The notes beneath the pieces were generated by a model. The model saw only the letters and a program-made list of their open reading frames with translations. It did no database searches and was not told the DNA's origin. A program made the translations under genes and the position numbers. 64,000 bases of DNA, from assembly GCF_964204645.1 (NCBI RefSeq), contig NC_134025.1:17948001-18012000 (forward strand). The letters run 5' to 3'. Position 1 is the first letter of the stretch; every line of letters starts with the position of its first letter. Source of the stretch: Tubulanus polymorphus (lineage: Eukaryota; Nemertea; Palaeonemertea; Tubulaniformes; Tubulanidae). Of the stretch, positions 42,136 to 54,225 are shown piece by piece.

Positions 42136-43990
42136 AAACCACGTCATGCGTTATTATTGATATATCGTTTCGACCCTGGAGATTTTCCGTATATTTGCAA
42201 ATATCGTTTACCCATAAAGACCGATTGTGGACAGGTTGATTGATATATGTCTCAGTAAAAATGTCCGGTGATTCCCGTGACTCCCGTATAGGCTACAGAA
42301 ATAAATATAGGTAACACGGTAAATTGTATATGAGAGTCAAAATCACTTAATTCGTCAATTGGATAAATCCTCTCTTTTGAGTCGGTCCCAAAAGTGACGA
42401 TTAAAGCAAATTCGACTGTATATGAAATTGATTCACTTAGTGGCTCTCGAAGACCTACCGGTACGTATCATTTCTACTCGAGTCACTCCAGTTGTAGCAA
42501 TTATGACTAGACAATCAATAACAAGTGAATGAACGTGTAAACCAAATCGTTTCAAAGAAAATGCCTTTCACCATTATCGATCAGAAGTCAAGTATGTCAA
42601 TATTGAGTTCTGTATATCATCTTCGTACAAAAGGAAAGTTATACGAAGGGGTAGTAAACCCTACTGTTTGACATTATTGGATCTACTTAATGAGATGTAA
42701 TCAAATATCGTAGCCAATGTTTGAATGAGGGCAGGTTTCCCATTATATTGAAACACTACAAACAGTAAAAACCTGAAACAATATTTAAAACTGAAAGAAT
42801 TATTTTGGGTTGGTTTTTTACAGCATAGTTTGCTAAAACAATTTCAGGTGTTCCCCTAAAAGTGCTTTTCCGGCTTTTACTGGGGATTGATACGAACTAC
42901 GGGCCTGATTATGCTTATGTATTTTCGCTTGGCCAATCTTATAATCCTGCGACATCGTTTCCTATGTACGTTCAATGTACTGATTATTTTCATCGATCTT
43001 TACAAATGATCGTATTTCGAAGAAATGATTTTATAAAATGGTCGTTGTTTTTTTTTTTGCAGCTTTTACTAAAATCATACTTATGAAGAACTTCTAAGTA
43101 AAACGATGCAGGACAATTTCCTGGCGAGGAAGGTTGGGAAGTTTGGATGTGCTTTGCAAGAAGAACGTTCCAAGTAATAGTCTATTGTTCAATGACAATG
43201 ACGTTCCGAAATAAACAAAATCTGTTAGTAAACTGATTAAGGATCAAGTGTAGCCAAAGATATCGTCGGAGAAAATAAACATAATAATGAACATAAACAC
43301 ATAATAATCATTTTTGAGAAATTTAAGCTGCAATGAGTGATGTACACTGGAATAAAAAAGATTGAAAAGTGTAAATTTGAATAACTTTTCACCGTAGTTC
43401 ATCTGACACCGATGTAGAAGGTGCTGAAGATACCATAATATGGACTCCATGCTGAATTCAAGGCAGCGCGGTCTTATTGATACTCATGGTATTTGGGGTT
43501 TAGGTTATCCCTTTTTATCTCGTGTGACGTGCTTTTTATGTCTCTTTTTTGAGGTGTTGGAAACTACTGATATTGTTAAAATCTCAAGTTAGTATTCGCG
43601 TTTATTTTGCCGGCTACTGTGCTTCTGCGCCGATTGAGGGTAAAAAAATTGTTTCCTATCTTCATAATATTTAAACGATCATTACAGTAATGACGAAATT
43701 ATGATAATACCAATGCGTAATCGTGAATTCAGTTGGCATTGAATAGGAAAATTCCAATAAAACTAACGCTAATTACGTGAGCACAGTGCACGTTGTATTC
43801 ACTCTATTGTCCGTATGACGTCAACGCAATGCAGATAGTCAGTGAGCGTTCAGAAAATTCGCGCACGTGTTATTCATTTTTCAAACCTATATACTTATTC
43901 TAGTACATTGTTCAATCGAGAAAAAAATTATTACAATTGAAGGACATGATACATTATTAAAAGAATTAATTAATTATTAATTTTTGTATT
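42136..43990. other. No gene recognised
   Basis: No domain, tandem repeat or terminal repeat that I can see. It ends where the Polinton-like sequence begins, with no terminal repeat at that junction. Confidence 0.4.
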
Positions 43991-43996
43991 TTATAA

Positions 43997-45090
43997 ATGA
44001 AGTTTCCAAAAGCTTTCCAATATAATAAATCAATTAAATATAATATTCAATATAATATTCCTGCAATAAATATTATTTCAAATATTTCATATAAAAATTT
44101 AGTTTTAAATTCATTAATTAATTTAGAAATTTATGTTACTGAAACAAAGTTTTTTATTTCTAGAATGGAAAATATATTTAACACATATGAAGTTACTTTT
44201 ACTCGAGATGAATATAATATATATAAAATAAAATCTAATCTGTGGTATAAGTTGGAACAATCATCTTAATAACTTAGATAAAAATTTGAATTATTCTGAT
44301 TTAAAATTAATTTATACAATATTTAGATTTCACACGTATTTTCAAATTAGAATTATATTAAATGAATTAGAATGTCCTTTACCTGGATCGAAATATTTTA
44401 AAAAATTGGATAATAATATTAATCTATCTCAGTTTTATAAAATATGTAATGAATTTAATATGAATATGAATAATTTTGACTTGGTGTTGGTGAACAGTTT
44501 GAAATAAAAAGAATTGATTATATGCATACAGTTGGTGCTTATGATAATTATAAAATTGATGATAATAATGGTTGGATTAATGTTGTTTTAGAAAATAGTG
44601 AAGGTTTTACAAAATCCGGTATGCAAAGAATAAATCAATCTATAAGAATATATTTGATTTGTATTTTAGGATCACAAGTTGAAACAAGATCCCCCAATAA
44701 TTGGAAATTTAAATACATCATTTGATACACAAAAACATATTCAAAGTATCATTTGAAGATTCTATTCGTAATGATAAAAATAGATCAATTCCAGAAAATA
44801 TAATAAGATATCAAAATTATTTAGATAAATCTCATGTAAGATTAAATTATTGTATAGGTCCCAATTTATTAATCATTTCTTATGATTTAATACTAAAAAT
44901 GGGAAATATAATTGGTTATAATAATCTAATTAAAACTGCAACAATAAATAATTCATTTGGATTAAATGATATAAATAAAAAGATTATTACTGCTCCAAAA
45001 TTAATGGAAGGGGAAAAATTTAAAAAAAAATTACAATCAACAGAAACTAAAACAAAAAATATTAAATTAAATAGTGATTCTAAAATTTAA
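43997..45090 (+). pseudogene. Candidate Polinton virion-side gene upstream of the capsid-like gene, broken
   Basis: Reading starts at MKFPKAFQYNKSIKYN after the A+T motif and continues through pieces at 44,286-44,507, 44,522-44,725 and 44,722-45,090 in changing frames. They make one damaged protein of roughly 350 residues. Recognisable stretches include DLKLIYTIFRFHTYFQIRI, HTVGAYDNYKIDDNNGWINV and ENIIRYQNYLDKSHVRLNY. I cannot name a family. Its place directly before the membrane protein and capsid-like gene on the same strand suggests a structural or minor capsid role, which is inference. Confidence 0.45.
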
Positions 45091-45108
45091 GATTACCATA
45101 CGTGAGAA

Positions 45109-45424
45109 AATATTAAAACTGATAATATTCAACATGAAATAATTAAAACTAATGATAATAAATATCAAATTAGCTATAAACCACCAAATGATAACAATTC
45201 TATACAGGACAAAGTTAAAGATGGTTTGTAAAAATTAGCAAAATATTTATGTGAACTATCTAAAAAATCTGTTGCAGCTTTACCCGGAGTTATAGCATCA
45301 ATTGTTGGTTTTGTTTTAAAATCTACTGGAAATGTTACTAGTTTTGCTGCAGCATATTATTTCATTTTTAATAACAGTTGTAAGTGTAATTATTTTTGGA
45401 TTGGTAAACATGATAAAAAATAAA
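45109..45424 (+). pseudogene. Small hydrophobic protein, broken
   Basis: After an in-frame stop the frame reads KLAKYLCELSKKSVAALPGV and IASIVGFVLKSTGNVTSFAA, a Gly/Ala-rich membrane segment, then a Cys-containing tail ending IGKHDKK. The KKSVAALPG..IxSIV pattern is familiar from uncharacterised proteins of such elements. Located between the upstream gene and the capsid-like gene on the same strand. Role unknown. Confidence 0.45.
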
Positions 45425-45450
45425 TAATTAATTTTTTTTTTCGTAAATAA

Positions 45451-46680
45451 ATGAGTGGGAGTTATATAAATCCTGCTAAGGATTCTAGAACATCTAATGC
45501 AATTAAAGCAGAAAGATCTCATCATATCATTACTCATAATCCTTCTAATATTAATCCTGATGAAACTTTATACGTTAGAATTCCTCGATTAACACAAAAT
45601 ACTTTTTATGTTCCAAATAGTATTTATTTATCAGCTGATATAAAAGTAACTGATAGTAACAATAATTATTTCGTAGATAATGTTGAAAGAAATTCAATTA
45701 AAAATTAATTATAAAGATTGGATCAGAAACAGTTTTTTCATTAGATGATTATAATTTATCTACGCATTATAAAGAGTTATGGTAAACACAAGAAAATAGA
45801 AATAATATGATATTTCAAGGCATCCAATCAGAAACCAAAATAAATTAAAATCAGAAGCTTATAATGCAGTAGTAACAAATGACATAGATAATTTAATGAA
45901 AAAAGATTTATGGAAGCAAATATAAAATTCCATTAGACTTTGAATTGATAAATGATAATGCACCTTTATATAAATATGCAATTCAAGAAGATATGATATT
46001 CGAAATAACATTTGCTCCTGTTAATGAAATTGTATTATCTAGCGTTGTTAAAGATATGGGTTATAAATTATCAAATATATGTTTAGAATATGATACAGTA
46101 ACTGATGAAAATATTGCCAACACAATTCAAACTCAATACAATTAAGGTTATTCATTATTATATGATTATATTGATAAATTTAAAACTGTTACTATTAATG
46201 CAAATGATGAAATAATTAATGAGAATATTAACTTCCCAAAAAGATCTATTAAAGGTATGTTAATATTTTTTACCATTGCAACATATTCCAATGGTGCAAT
46301 AAAAGTTGATAATTATCATACTCCTGAAATATCAAAAGTAGAAATAACCATTGAAGGTATAGCAAATAAAATATTTTGTCAAGAAATGAGAATGATTGAT
46401 CAATGGGTTGAAATTAAAAAACATTTTATGATTGAAAAAATAAAATCATCTGAAGATTGTAATATCAATCAAATTGATTATTATACCGGCAATAAATATG
46501 CATTATAATTAGATTTTAGAACAACTGAAGATAACTTATTATATGGTTCTGGGAAAAAATTACAAAATACAAAAGATGGAATACAATAATTCTTGAAAAA
46601 GAAAAAAGGAGGTTGAAATTATAAAATGCATATTTATACTATATCTGACGAGCAATTAAATATAAATTCCAATTAGATAG
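45451..46680 (+). pseudogene. Capsid-like protein (candidate major capsid protein), broken
   Basis: Starts MSGSYINPAKDSRTSNAIKA (ATG 45,451). Fragments in shifting frames give LYVRIPRLTQNTFYVPNSIY, KIPLDFELINDNAPLYKYAI, FEITFAPVNEIVLSS, YKLSNICLEYDTV, NFPKRSIKGMLIFF, IEGIANKIFCQEMRMIDQWV and a C terminus MHIYTISDEQLNIN. The long beta-rich protein, its position on the strand opposite polymerase and integrase, and the strings of short strands fit a double-jelly-roll-type capsid, but the fold is inferred, not shown. At least five frameshifts or stops. The upstream motif ending CGTAAATAA precedes the ATG. Confidence 0.5.
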
Positions 46681-46742
46681 TGTTTTGTATTAATAAAATT
46701 TTTGTATTAAAATTTTTATTCTCATAAAAAATTTCATAATAA

Positions 46743-47680
46743 ATGGATGTAGGTAAAGTATATAAACATATACCATACAATGATAAACATGAAAATAATG
46801 ATGGTCTATATTATATAATACCTTGTAATATAGCTTTGATATTTTATCTTATTTTATAAATCATAAAACTAAACTAATAGAAATCGATAATAATTTGATT
46901 GAAACCGAAAATAATAAAAGTGGTGTTTTTGACAATTTAAGTAATGAAATTGATAATAATGTTATTCCTTCTACATCTAATAATGTTATTTCTTCTACAT
47001 CTAATAATGCTATACCTTCTACATCTAATAATGTTATACCTTCTACATCTAATATAGTTATACCTTCTACATCGAATAATGTTATACCTTCTACATCTAA
47101 TAATGTTATACCTTCTACATATAATAATGAAAAAATATTAAATTATAGTGAAAATAGAGCTTATTGTGGTTATTGTAATGGTGAATTTTCAAACTTTCAA
47201 ACAAATTGGAATAACCATATGAATAAATTTGTACATATTAAGCATGTTATAAAACGTGTTGGTATCGGAGAATTTATAGAACACCCATTTAGATGTAACA
47301 AAGTTTGTTTCAAATAAAAAAACAATTGGTATAGATTTATATAAAGATTTATTAGATGATTTTTTATTTAAGGAACCTGAACTCAGTAAAGCTGAAATAG
47401 ATTTAACTGATGCGAATAAAATATTAGGATCAATTATTGTAAATAAAATATTAGGGTCAAACACTAAGAAAGAGGATAAGGAAAATATAAAGGTTAGCAT
47501 ATTGATTATGATAATGAAGGTACTAAGAAATTGAAAATAGAAGATAAATTTACAAGTAGTTATAATACTCAAGCTTTATTAAAAAAAGCATTTTAATTTA
47601 GGTAATATATCAGGGACTGATGATGAATTAGGGGCTTATGAGGAAAATGATTCAGATAGTGATGATAATTATCTCACATA
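46743..47680 (+). pseudogene. Zinc-finger protein with NNVIPSTS repeats, broken
   Basis: The ATG at 46,743 (MDVGKVYKHIPYNDK) lies behind an A+T motif. After frameshifts, residues from 46,895 hold about seven copies of NNVIPSTS, then CGYCNGEFSNFQTNWNNHMN, a C2H2-type finger (CxxC..H). Further pieces KKTIGIDLYKDLLDDFLFKE and an acidic tail ENDSDSDDNYLT end at 47,680. It converges with the integrase gene (100 bp apart). Function unknown; DNA or nucleoprotein binding is plausible. Confidence 0.5.
46960..47130 (+). repeat. 24-bp coding tandem repeat (AATAATGTTATACCTTCTACATCT)-type, about seven units
   Basis: Units differ by single bases and keep the reading frame, giving Asn-Asn-Val-Ile-Pro-Ser-Thr-Ser. 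Confidence 0.85.
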
Positions 47681-47782
47681 ATATATTGGTTGAAAATTGT
47701 ATAAAATAATAGTTAATAAAAAGTGGGTTTTAAGTATTAGGGTATTAAATACGTATTAACTAAAATAACCTAAATTATAATC

Positions 47783-48703
47783 TTATTTCATGAATTTATA
47801 TTGAAGAGAACCTAATATTTCATAATCTTTTAAATCTTCTAATTTATAAACAAATGGTTTAGTTAATATTATCTTTTTAATCTTAAATATTTCTTCAGTA
47901 AAATTTTGAGTATAACCTTTATAAAATATTTTTCGATATTTAGATATTGTTACATGTTGTCCAATTTTAAATTTAGGTTCTCCGAAATCATGTGTTACAA
48001 ATGCTCCATATAAATTATTCCAAAACAACTTCTGAATTAGCTTCTTTTCTAGCTTTTATAGGTTTCATACCAATACTTGAATGTTTAGAATTATCATAAC
48101 CTTTCGCTAAATCATCTTATACATCGATGTTTCATTAGCAGTAGAGTTTTTTTCACATTCTAGATTTTTATGTTTTATTGAATCTTTCTATAATAGATGC
48201 TTTTTTTATCTGAGTGTGTTGAAAAATACTCTACATCGTTATCAGATAATAATTTCTTTAAATGTTTATTATAAAATTCTTTACCTTCATCAAATTGTAT
48301 CTCATCTAGGATAGCTTCTTTAAATATATTTTTAAAGCATTTGTTACTTCTATACCAGTTTTATATTTGATTGGTACACTCCATGCGTATCTACTGAATA
48401 TATCTATAACATTTAATATCCAAAAATATCCTTTATTGTATTCTTCTAAGTTTACATATCAATTAAATCTGCTTGCCATTGTTTATCAATACATGAAACC
48501 ATAACTTTTCTTGTTAAATAATTTTTATCCATTTTCTTATGGATTTGATATGTTCGTTGATTTTGTAACCATAATTTTAATTCACTATATTTTATATTTT
48601 CATAATCAAATTTTATTTTATCCCATAATTCTGAAACACTTGAATATGATACTTCACTTTCTGGATTATGATATAAATCTCTTAAGTATTGTTCTTTTTT
48701 CAT
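47783..48703 (-). pseudogene. Polinton-type DDE integrase, broken
   Basis: Minus-strand start MKKEQYLRDLYHNPESEVSY, then WLQNQRTYQIHK, an HHCC-like N-terminal area without clear zinc residues. Catalytic core: KQWQADLIDM (Asp1, near 48,458), NLEEYNKGYFWILNVIDIFS, FDEGKEFYNKHLKKLLSDND (Asp2, near 48,280) and SIIERFN (Glu, near 48,190). C terminus: PKFKIGQHVTISKYRKIFYK and NFTEEIFKI (47,980-47,860), the SH3/chromo-like tail typical of Polinton integrases. Frameshifts near 48,455, 48,330, 48,100 and 48,030. It would insert element DNA with short target duplications. Assignment is strong from the motif order. Confidence 0.8.
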
Positions 48704-48789
48704 CTTATTTTAATCCATTAATACTAATTTAGATTTATTTTCAATGATTTAATCATTTGATTTATTTTCTGGTATAATAGGTTTATCAT

Positions 48790-49115
48790 CATCATTATTA
48801 AAGGCCCCTTTCATTACTGCAGACTGGGTATTGGCGAGTTTTAAGTCACGCGTTTTCGCAGCGGCTCCTATTTTGGGCCAAATTTCCGTATTAACCCGAG
48901 GCGTGGTTAATGCCTCGCAATTTTTGGGTACCGGGTAGGTCTTTTCCTTGGCCCTCATCATTTCAATGTTCAGGGCTTTAGAGAACCTTTTCTCTATAAT
49001 TTCTGTTAACCCTTTGTCCATTTCTGGCCCAGGGGTTTCATCGTTTAACTCCATATCGAGGAGTTTAAGTTTAGACTCTGAGTCCGAGGGGTTTTCCTCT
49101 TCGTCCCCTCCATTA
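48790..49115 (-). pseudogene. DIRS-type retrotransposon gag-like fragment inserted in the Polinton copy
   Basis: Minus strand MELNDETPGPEMDKGLTEII, KTYPVPKNCEALTTPRVNTE, IWPKIGAAAKTRDLKLANTQ. The NCExLxxPRVNxEIW...D.KLxxxQ pattern is what I know from the first ORF of DIRS-like elements. The block is much richer in G+C than the Polinton DNA on both sides and sits between the integrase and 117-aa genes. An RNase H piece of the same type is at 61,564-61,900. Confidence 0.55.
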
Positions 49116-49129
49116 TTTTACATATTTCC

Positions 49130-49483
49130 TTATTCGAAATCTATTTCATGATGCCCTTTTTCATTCTTACCTTTGTATACGAAATAGAAATCACCAGAAC
49201 ATAATTCTTCTAGATCTTCACTTGATAATCTATGAAATCTATCTGGTAAATATGTTCTGAATTTATATGTATTTCCTTTTAATCCTTCATATTCTAAGTG
49301 TATAACTAATTTATCTCCATATTTGTTAGTAACTGTATCAATATTTGTAATTAGATATTTCTTATGGATTATTAATTCTTTTAACTTCTTAAATTTATAA
49401 TCTACTGATTTGACATTTGAAGTATCTTTTAATCTATCTAGAAATGATTTGTTGTTCTCACTGTGCACTTGTTTACTCTTCAT
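49130..49483 (-). CDS. Conserved 117-aa protein of Polinton-like elements, copy 1 (intact)
   Basis: MKSKQVHSENNKSFLDRLKD, then KKYLITNIDTVTNKYGDKLV, YKFRTYLPDRFHRLSSEDLE and ELCSGDFYFVYKGK. No membrane segment; it looks like a small beta-rich globular protein. Copies at 59,203-61,377 (split by an insertion) and 62,083-62,427 (intact, plus strand) show it is under some selection. Here it follows PolB by 30 bp on the same strand, whereas in the other two copies it precedes PolB. The pattern of short basic beta strands would suit ssDNA or DNA-binding, but that is only a guess. Confidence 0.65.
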   Translation of the reverse strand: MKSKQVHSENNKSFLDRLKDTSNVKSVDYKFKKLKELIIHKKYLITNIDTVTNKYGDKLVIHLEYEGLKGNTYKFRTYLPDRFHRLSSEDLEELCSGDFYFVYKGKNEKGHHEIDFE

Positions 49484-49512
49484 TTATAATACATATTTTT
49501 ATTAAAATTTGA
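49484..49512 (-). promoter_or_regulatory. A+T-rich upstream motif of the 117-aa gene
   Basis: TTTTAATAAAAATATGTATT ends two to five bases before the ATG and overlaps the PolB stop region. Same motif as before the other family genes. Confidence 0.5.
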
Positions 49513-52500
49513 TTAACACGTTAGAATTCTTTTCATTATTTCCTTCTCTTTTGTTTCTTCTCTTTTAAATTTTAAGTATTCATCTAAATTACAACCATAA
49601 GCAACTGGATGAATTCCATCACCTAAAATATATCTTTTATCATCAAATGGGTTTAGACTTATCTTTTCAATTTCTTCAATAAACATTTCATGATCTTCAG
49701 ATCTTAAACATTTCATCTTATGTTTTCTAACTTCTTCATTGAATATACAATTGATGTAATCTTTGAAATGAATATTCTTTTCTACTACACTTTTGGTTAT
49801 TCCTTTTAACTTTTTAGCTTCATGTTCTTTAGTTTTATATGAATACATTTTAGATCTAATACCGATGAACTCTATCATTTCTTCACCGCCTAATTCATCT
49901 TTGAATTTACCAGGAACCTTTTTATTATCATTGCTAAACAATTCATGATTTTTAGGATAGTTACTGAAATCAAAATGATGTTTTAATGTTTTTAAATCAT
50001 CTGTTATGTTATTAGTTTTTATCTTTAATATGTAACTGTCAGTATCAAAATATAAGATTTCTATATGTTTTTCCCCAAAAAGTGGTTGTAATACATTATA
50101 ATAGAATTCATACATTAGTAATTTTGATAATTCTAAAACTGAAGCGCCAACATAGATTGGTTTATTAAATTTCATAGATGTTCTTCTCATTTTAACTGCA
50201 GCTAAATTTTCATCAAATATTCTGTTACCTAAAAACTTAGGATATGATTGTAAATGCCTTATCCCTTTACCATTACTAACTAACTCAATATCATTTCTAT
50301 TTCTAATATTTTCACAAGTCTTACCATAGAATGCATTATTCATTAACTTGAAGATATCTTTCTCAAAATCAGTTTTAGCTTCAGTTCTCTGTTTGGTGTT
50401 AAAATCTATATATTTTTCTAACCACTTAGATTGACTAAATGAAATATAACTATGTACTTTTTTTAGGATCATTCCTTGTTTTAGATAAAACTTTTAACAT
50501 TCTATAATGCACTACATAATTATATTTATCTTCCTGAGTTACCATTAACTTTTCTGTATGAATATGATTTTTCGGGTTTAATTCTTTTTTGATAATTTGA
50601 TAATTCTTCATGAGTTAGTTTTATGTTCTGGACAGTATGCTAGATTTCTAGATTTGAATTTAATATGTTCAGGATATTCTAAATCTACAACAAAAAAGTA
50701 ACCAGTATCTGAATCATCTGCAATATCTAGAATTCTTTTCTACCAATCAAATTTATCATTATTTTCACGTTGTAAAACTTCACTTATTTCAAATACTCCA
50801 TAAGGTTGTGGTTCCATCATTGCCCAACCATACAAATTATTTGCATCTATATATAATAACTTATATCCAGGGTTATCATTTACATTGAAATATCTATCAC
50901 CTAATACACCTGAAACTCCTCCTCTTATAGATTTTTCAAATAATAATAATTGATCTATATTTGTTAACAAATCCATTTTTATATTTGTAAATTTTAATCC
51001 ACAATCCCATGTTAAACCTGGTGATGAATAAAAATGACAAGGATCAATGTTAAAATATTTTAGGTTTACATCTCTAAACTTTCGAATATATCGGTTAATA
51101 ATAATACATCTGATTCTAAATATAAATCTACTAATCGCCCATGATTTTCTATTTTGAAATGATTCCAAATATTCAATGTTCTATTATATACTTCATCTTT
51201 AACATATTCATTTTTTAATTCATCATAGAATTGTTCTTTCAATAATTCAGTTATGTTAAAATCATTATGATTTTTATAGAAAGAATATGGAATTGCGCCT
51301 TTATATCTCATTAATTGAAAATCATCATTATTTGGGTAGTGTTGTTTTAATATTGTTACTTCATCATCAACTAATGATTTTGATAAGTTATCTAATGAAC
51401 TATTTAAAAATCTATATGAATCTATAAATCTTAGACACCCAAATTGGAATGATATATAATTCTCAGATGTTTTAGTTAACATTCTAAATTTATAAGTTGG
51501 TATTTTATCTTTTGATCTATTTGAATTTAATCTTTCTATTTCATTATTGATTTCTTCTATTTTATGGCATAACTGTTTGATAAATAAATGTGCATCATAT
51601 CCTGATAGATTATGAAATATAACTGGTACAAAGTTAATTTTCTTAGCTTGTAAGTTACAATTCTCATGTGCAGCGCCTCTAAACTTTCCATTCAAATGAT
51701 CATGGTCTCTTACTTTTTTATCTCTAAAATTAAATATCTTTTCACAATAATAACATTTATCTGCAAACGCAAATTCTTCTTTATCTTCTTCTGTCATTAT
51801 AATTTCTATATTTTTATTTAACTTTTCATTAAATCTTATTTCATATTCAATTAATAAGTCACAAAAATGATTGATAACATTTTCATTTCTATAATTATAA
51901 TATTCACTTTTAATTAGTTCTGGATAATCAGATTTTATATATAACCCAAAAGCTGCTGCTGATTGATGAATCTTTTTAATAGTATTTGTTTTTGGTGGTT
52001 CTTTTGGTGAGAAATCATTTTCATTAGAATTTAATTTCTTTCTTTTATAATATATTTCTTTTCTATCTTGATCAGTTAATTCTTTATTTAATGATTCAAA
52101 ATCTCCATATATAACAAATGGAACTTTATTTTTGTAATCATATTTTTTGAATTCTAATATTTTATCCTTTTCATTTGGTAAAACTAATTTACAATAATCA
52201 TGATTTTCACATAATTTTTTATGATTTAATAATGTACTTTCATTACTGAATCTATGTAAACATTTTCTACAAAGATATATTTTATGGTGATCATTTTCTG
52301 ATTTAAAAAATAAATCGATTTGTTTAATCCACATATAATGATTCTCATAATATAATATATCTATAACATCGTTTGAATCATAATCTTTTGATAGATATAA
52401 AGGTTCTAATGTATAATGTTTTATGTTGTTACCTTTTGTATTTGGTAATTTAATTAAATCAAATACATTTATTCTTAAATTATTATCTCTTTCTATTTTT

Positions 52501-53325
52501 GGGATGTTTTTAATTATAACAGGATACTTATCTATCTTATAATTATTTTCAAATGGTTTATAATGAGTTAATCTTAAACTATGTGTAATATCTTCTGTTG
52601 GATGTAAGCAACTTATAATTGTCCATAGAAAACATTTATCATCTTCATTTTGTACATTTATAACAGCATTAGTTTTAAATGGTAGTTCAATATAACTCGA
52701 TGCTTCAATATCTGGTTCTTAATAATATGATAAATTATTTTCATCAATTGGTTTTGATTTAGTTAACTTATTTTATTTTGTGTTATAAACATGTAAAGTC
52801 ATAAATATTTTTTCATCAAATATTAAACCAGATCCTTCAAAATATTTCTCTTCTATTTTAGTTTTTACTTCATTATAACATTTATCTAATTTATCATATA
52901 TATGTTGTTTATATATAATATGTTGTGAATGAGAATTTATATTATATATTGGTTTATCTTCAGATTTTATGAATTTAACTTTAGAAGATATACTTATTTT
53001 AGGATATTCAACATCAGATATTATTTTCATTATTTCTTTCATATTTTCTAAATGTTTTTTATTTTCTTCTAATGTTTTTCCTTTATGAAATTTAAACTCG
53101 ATAACTGCTGGACCAATATCACTTTTAAATGCTTCGGTTATCTCTATATCTTTTTTATTATCCAATAAATTAATATATTTTCTTACATCTTCCATGTATG
53201 GTCTTTTATTGTTTAATTTATTTTTTATGCTTTTAATTGTCTTCTCTTTCTTATCATTATCGTTATCAAAATAATCTTCACCTAAAATATCATTATTCTT
53301 ATTTCTAATATTTTATTTTTTTACT
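49513..53325 (-). pseudogene. Protein-primed-type family B DNA polymerase, copy 1, broken and 5'-truncated
   Basis: Minus strand order: N-terminal region (53,195-52,773); C2H2 finger CRKCLHRFSNESTLLNHKKL (near 52,260); Exo I FVIYGDFES (near 52,110); an endonuclease-VII-like zinc insert CYYCEKIF..RDHDHLNGKFRGAAH; Exo II HNLSGYDAHLFI; Exo III LYLESDVLLLTDIF; Pol A YIDANNLYGWAM (near 50,840); Pol B LMNNAFYGKTCENI (near 50,330); Pol C YFDTDS (50,035-50,052). All catalytic motifs survive, but frameshifts near 52,700, 51,150 and 50,700 and stops break it. The 5' end is cut at 53,325 against a terminal repeat. This is the replicative polymerase of Polinton-like elements. Confidence 0.85.
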
Positions 53326-53328
53326 TTC

Positions 53329-53373
53329 TCGACCTCTCGACCTTTGGTATAGAACAACTAAATCCCTATTACT
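53329..53373. repeat. Left terminal repeat of the small Polinton-like unit
   Basis: From outside in: CTCGACCTCTCGACCTTTGG, spacer, CTAAATCCCTATTACTC. This is the inverse of 61,474-61,520 and relates to 13,677-13,798. The palindromic outer half is missing; the outer side joins the truncated PolB of the previous copy. Confidence 0.7.
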
Positions 53374-53631
53374 CTTATATTTATGTATTACGCCAGAAAA
53401 TATTATAACTGTAACTAATCCAATTGTAATATATAATTTATTATTACTTCCAGCATTAGAAGAATTAGATGGATTATCATTCGAATCAATAACAGATAAT
53501 TTCTGTGATTCATTTATATCAGTTTATTTCTTTTTCTTAGCTCTTTTTAATTTTGCAGATCTTTTCCCCAACTCCTTTGCCCACTGTACTTGTTTTTCAG
53601 ATCTAGGCTTCTTCTTAACATCATCACTCAT
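53374..53631 (-). pseudogene. Small basic protein with C-terminal membrane segment
   Basis: From the ATG at 53,629-53,631: MSDDVKKKPRSEKQVQWAKE, LGKRSAKLKRAKKKK, an in-frame TAA, then a Ser/Asn-rich stretch and a hydrophobic helix (LYITIGLVTVIIFSGVI) ending beside the terminal repeat. Either the protein ends at the stop or it was once a longer basic, single-pass protein. It overlaps the preceding gene's 3' end by a few bases. Function unknown. Confidence 0.5.
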
Positions 53632-54193
53632 TCATTTTACTTAATTTTTGTTCTGATTCAATATCTTCTGATTTATTTTTATCTTTGTATTCAATAGGTT
53701 TAATGTTAGAAAATGTTATAACTCCAGTAGAAATCAATGTCATTATTCCACCTAATTGGAATGAAGCGTATCCAACCAATTTCTGTAGTTCTATCATTAC
53801 TAAATAATCATTTTTTAAATCGCTAAATAATTTATTTTCATCATCAATTGGTATAATCCGGTAACATAACTTAGAATAACATTTTACTATTCCATCACTT
53901 ATAGAATCGTTTATTCTAGTTAATCTAGCTTCTTCATATATTTTGAAATGTTTGATTACTTTATCTGTTTTCATGTTATCTAATTCTTGAAAAGTTAAAA
54001 TTTTACCCAAGAAATCCTTAGATTTTCCACCAGCAATTAATAACTCAAGATGATGCTTACATGTATAGTATTCATAATCAATATTATAATCAATATTATT
54101 TTCAATTTTGATGGAATATCCTTATTATTACTAATGCCCAAATAATCTAAGGTTTTTTCAATATCAATACTATTCTTATTAGATTTCTTTGAC
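53624..54193 (-). pseudogene. Small membrane protein, second copy of the gene at 1-47, frameshifted
   Basis: The ATG at 54,193 gives MSKKSNKNSIDIEKTLDYLG; a frameshift near 54,110 leads into KHHLELLIAGGKSKDFLGKI and then an open frame to 53,624. Residues KLVGYASFQLGGIMTLISTG form one hydrophobic helix near the C terminus. No known family. It lies directly downstream of HNH in both complete contexts. Confidence 0.55.
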
Positions 54194-54225
54194 ATTTATA
54201 TTAGAGAAAAAATACTAAAAAACAA

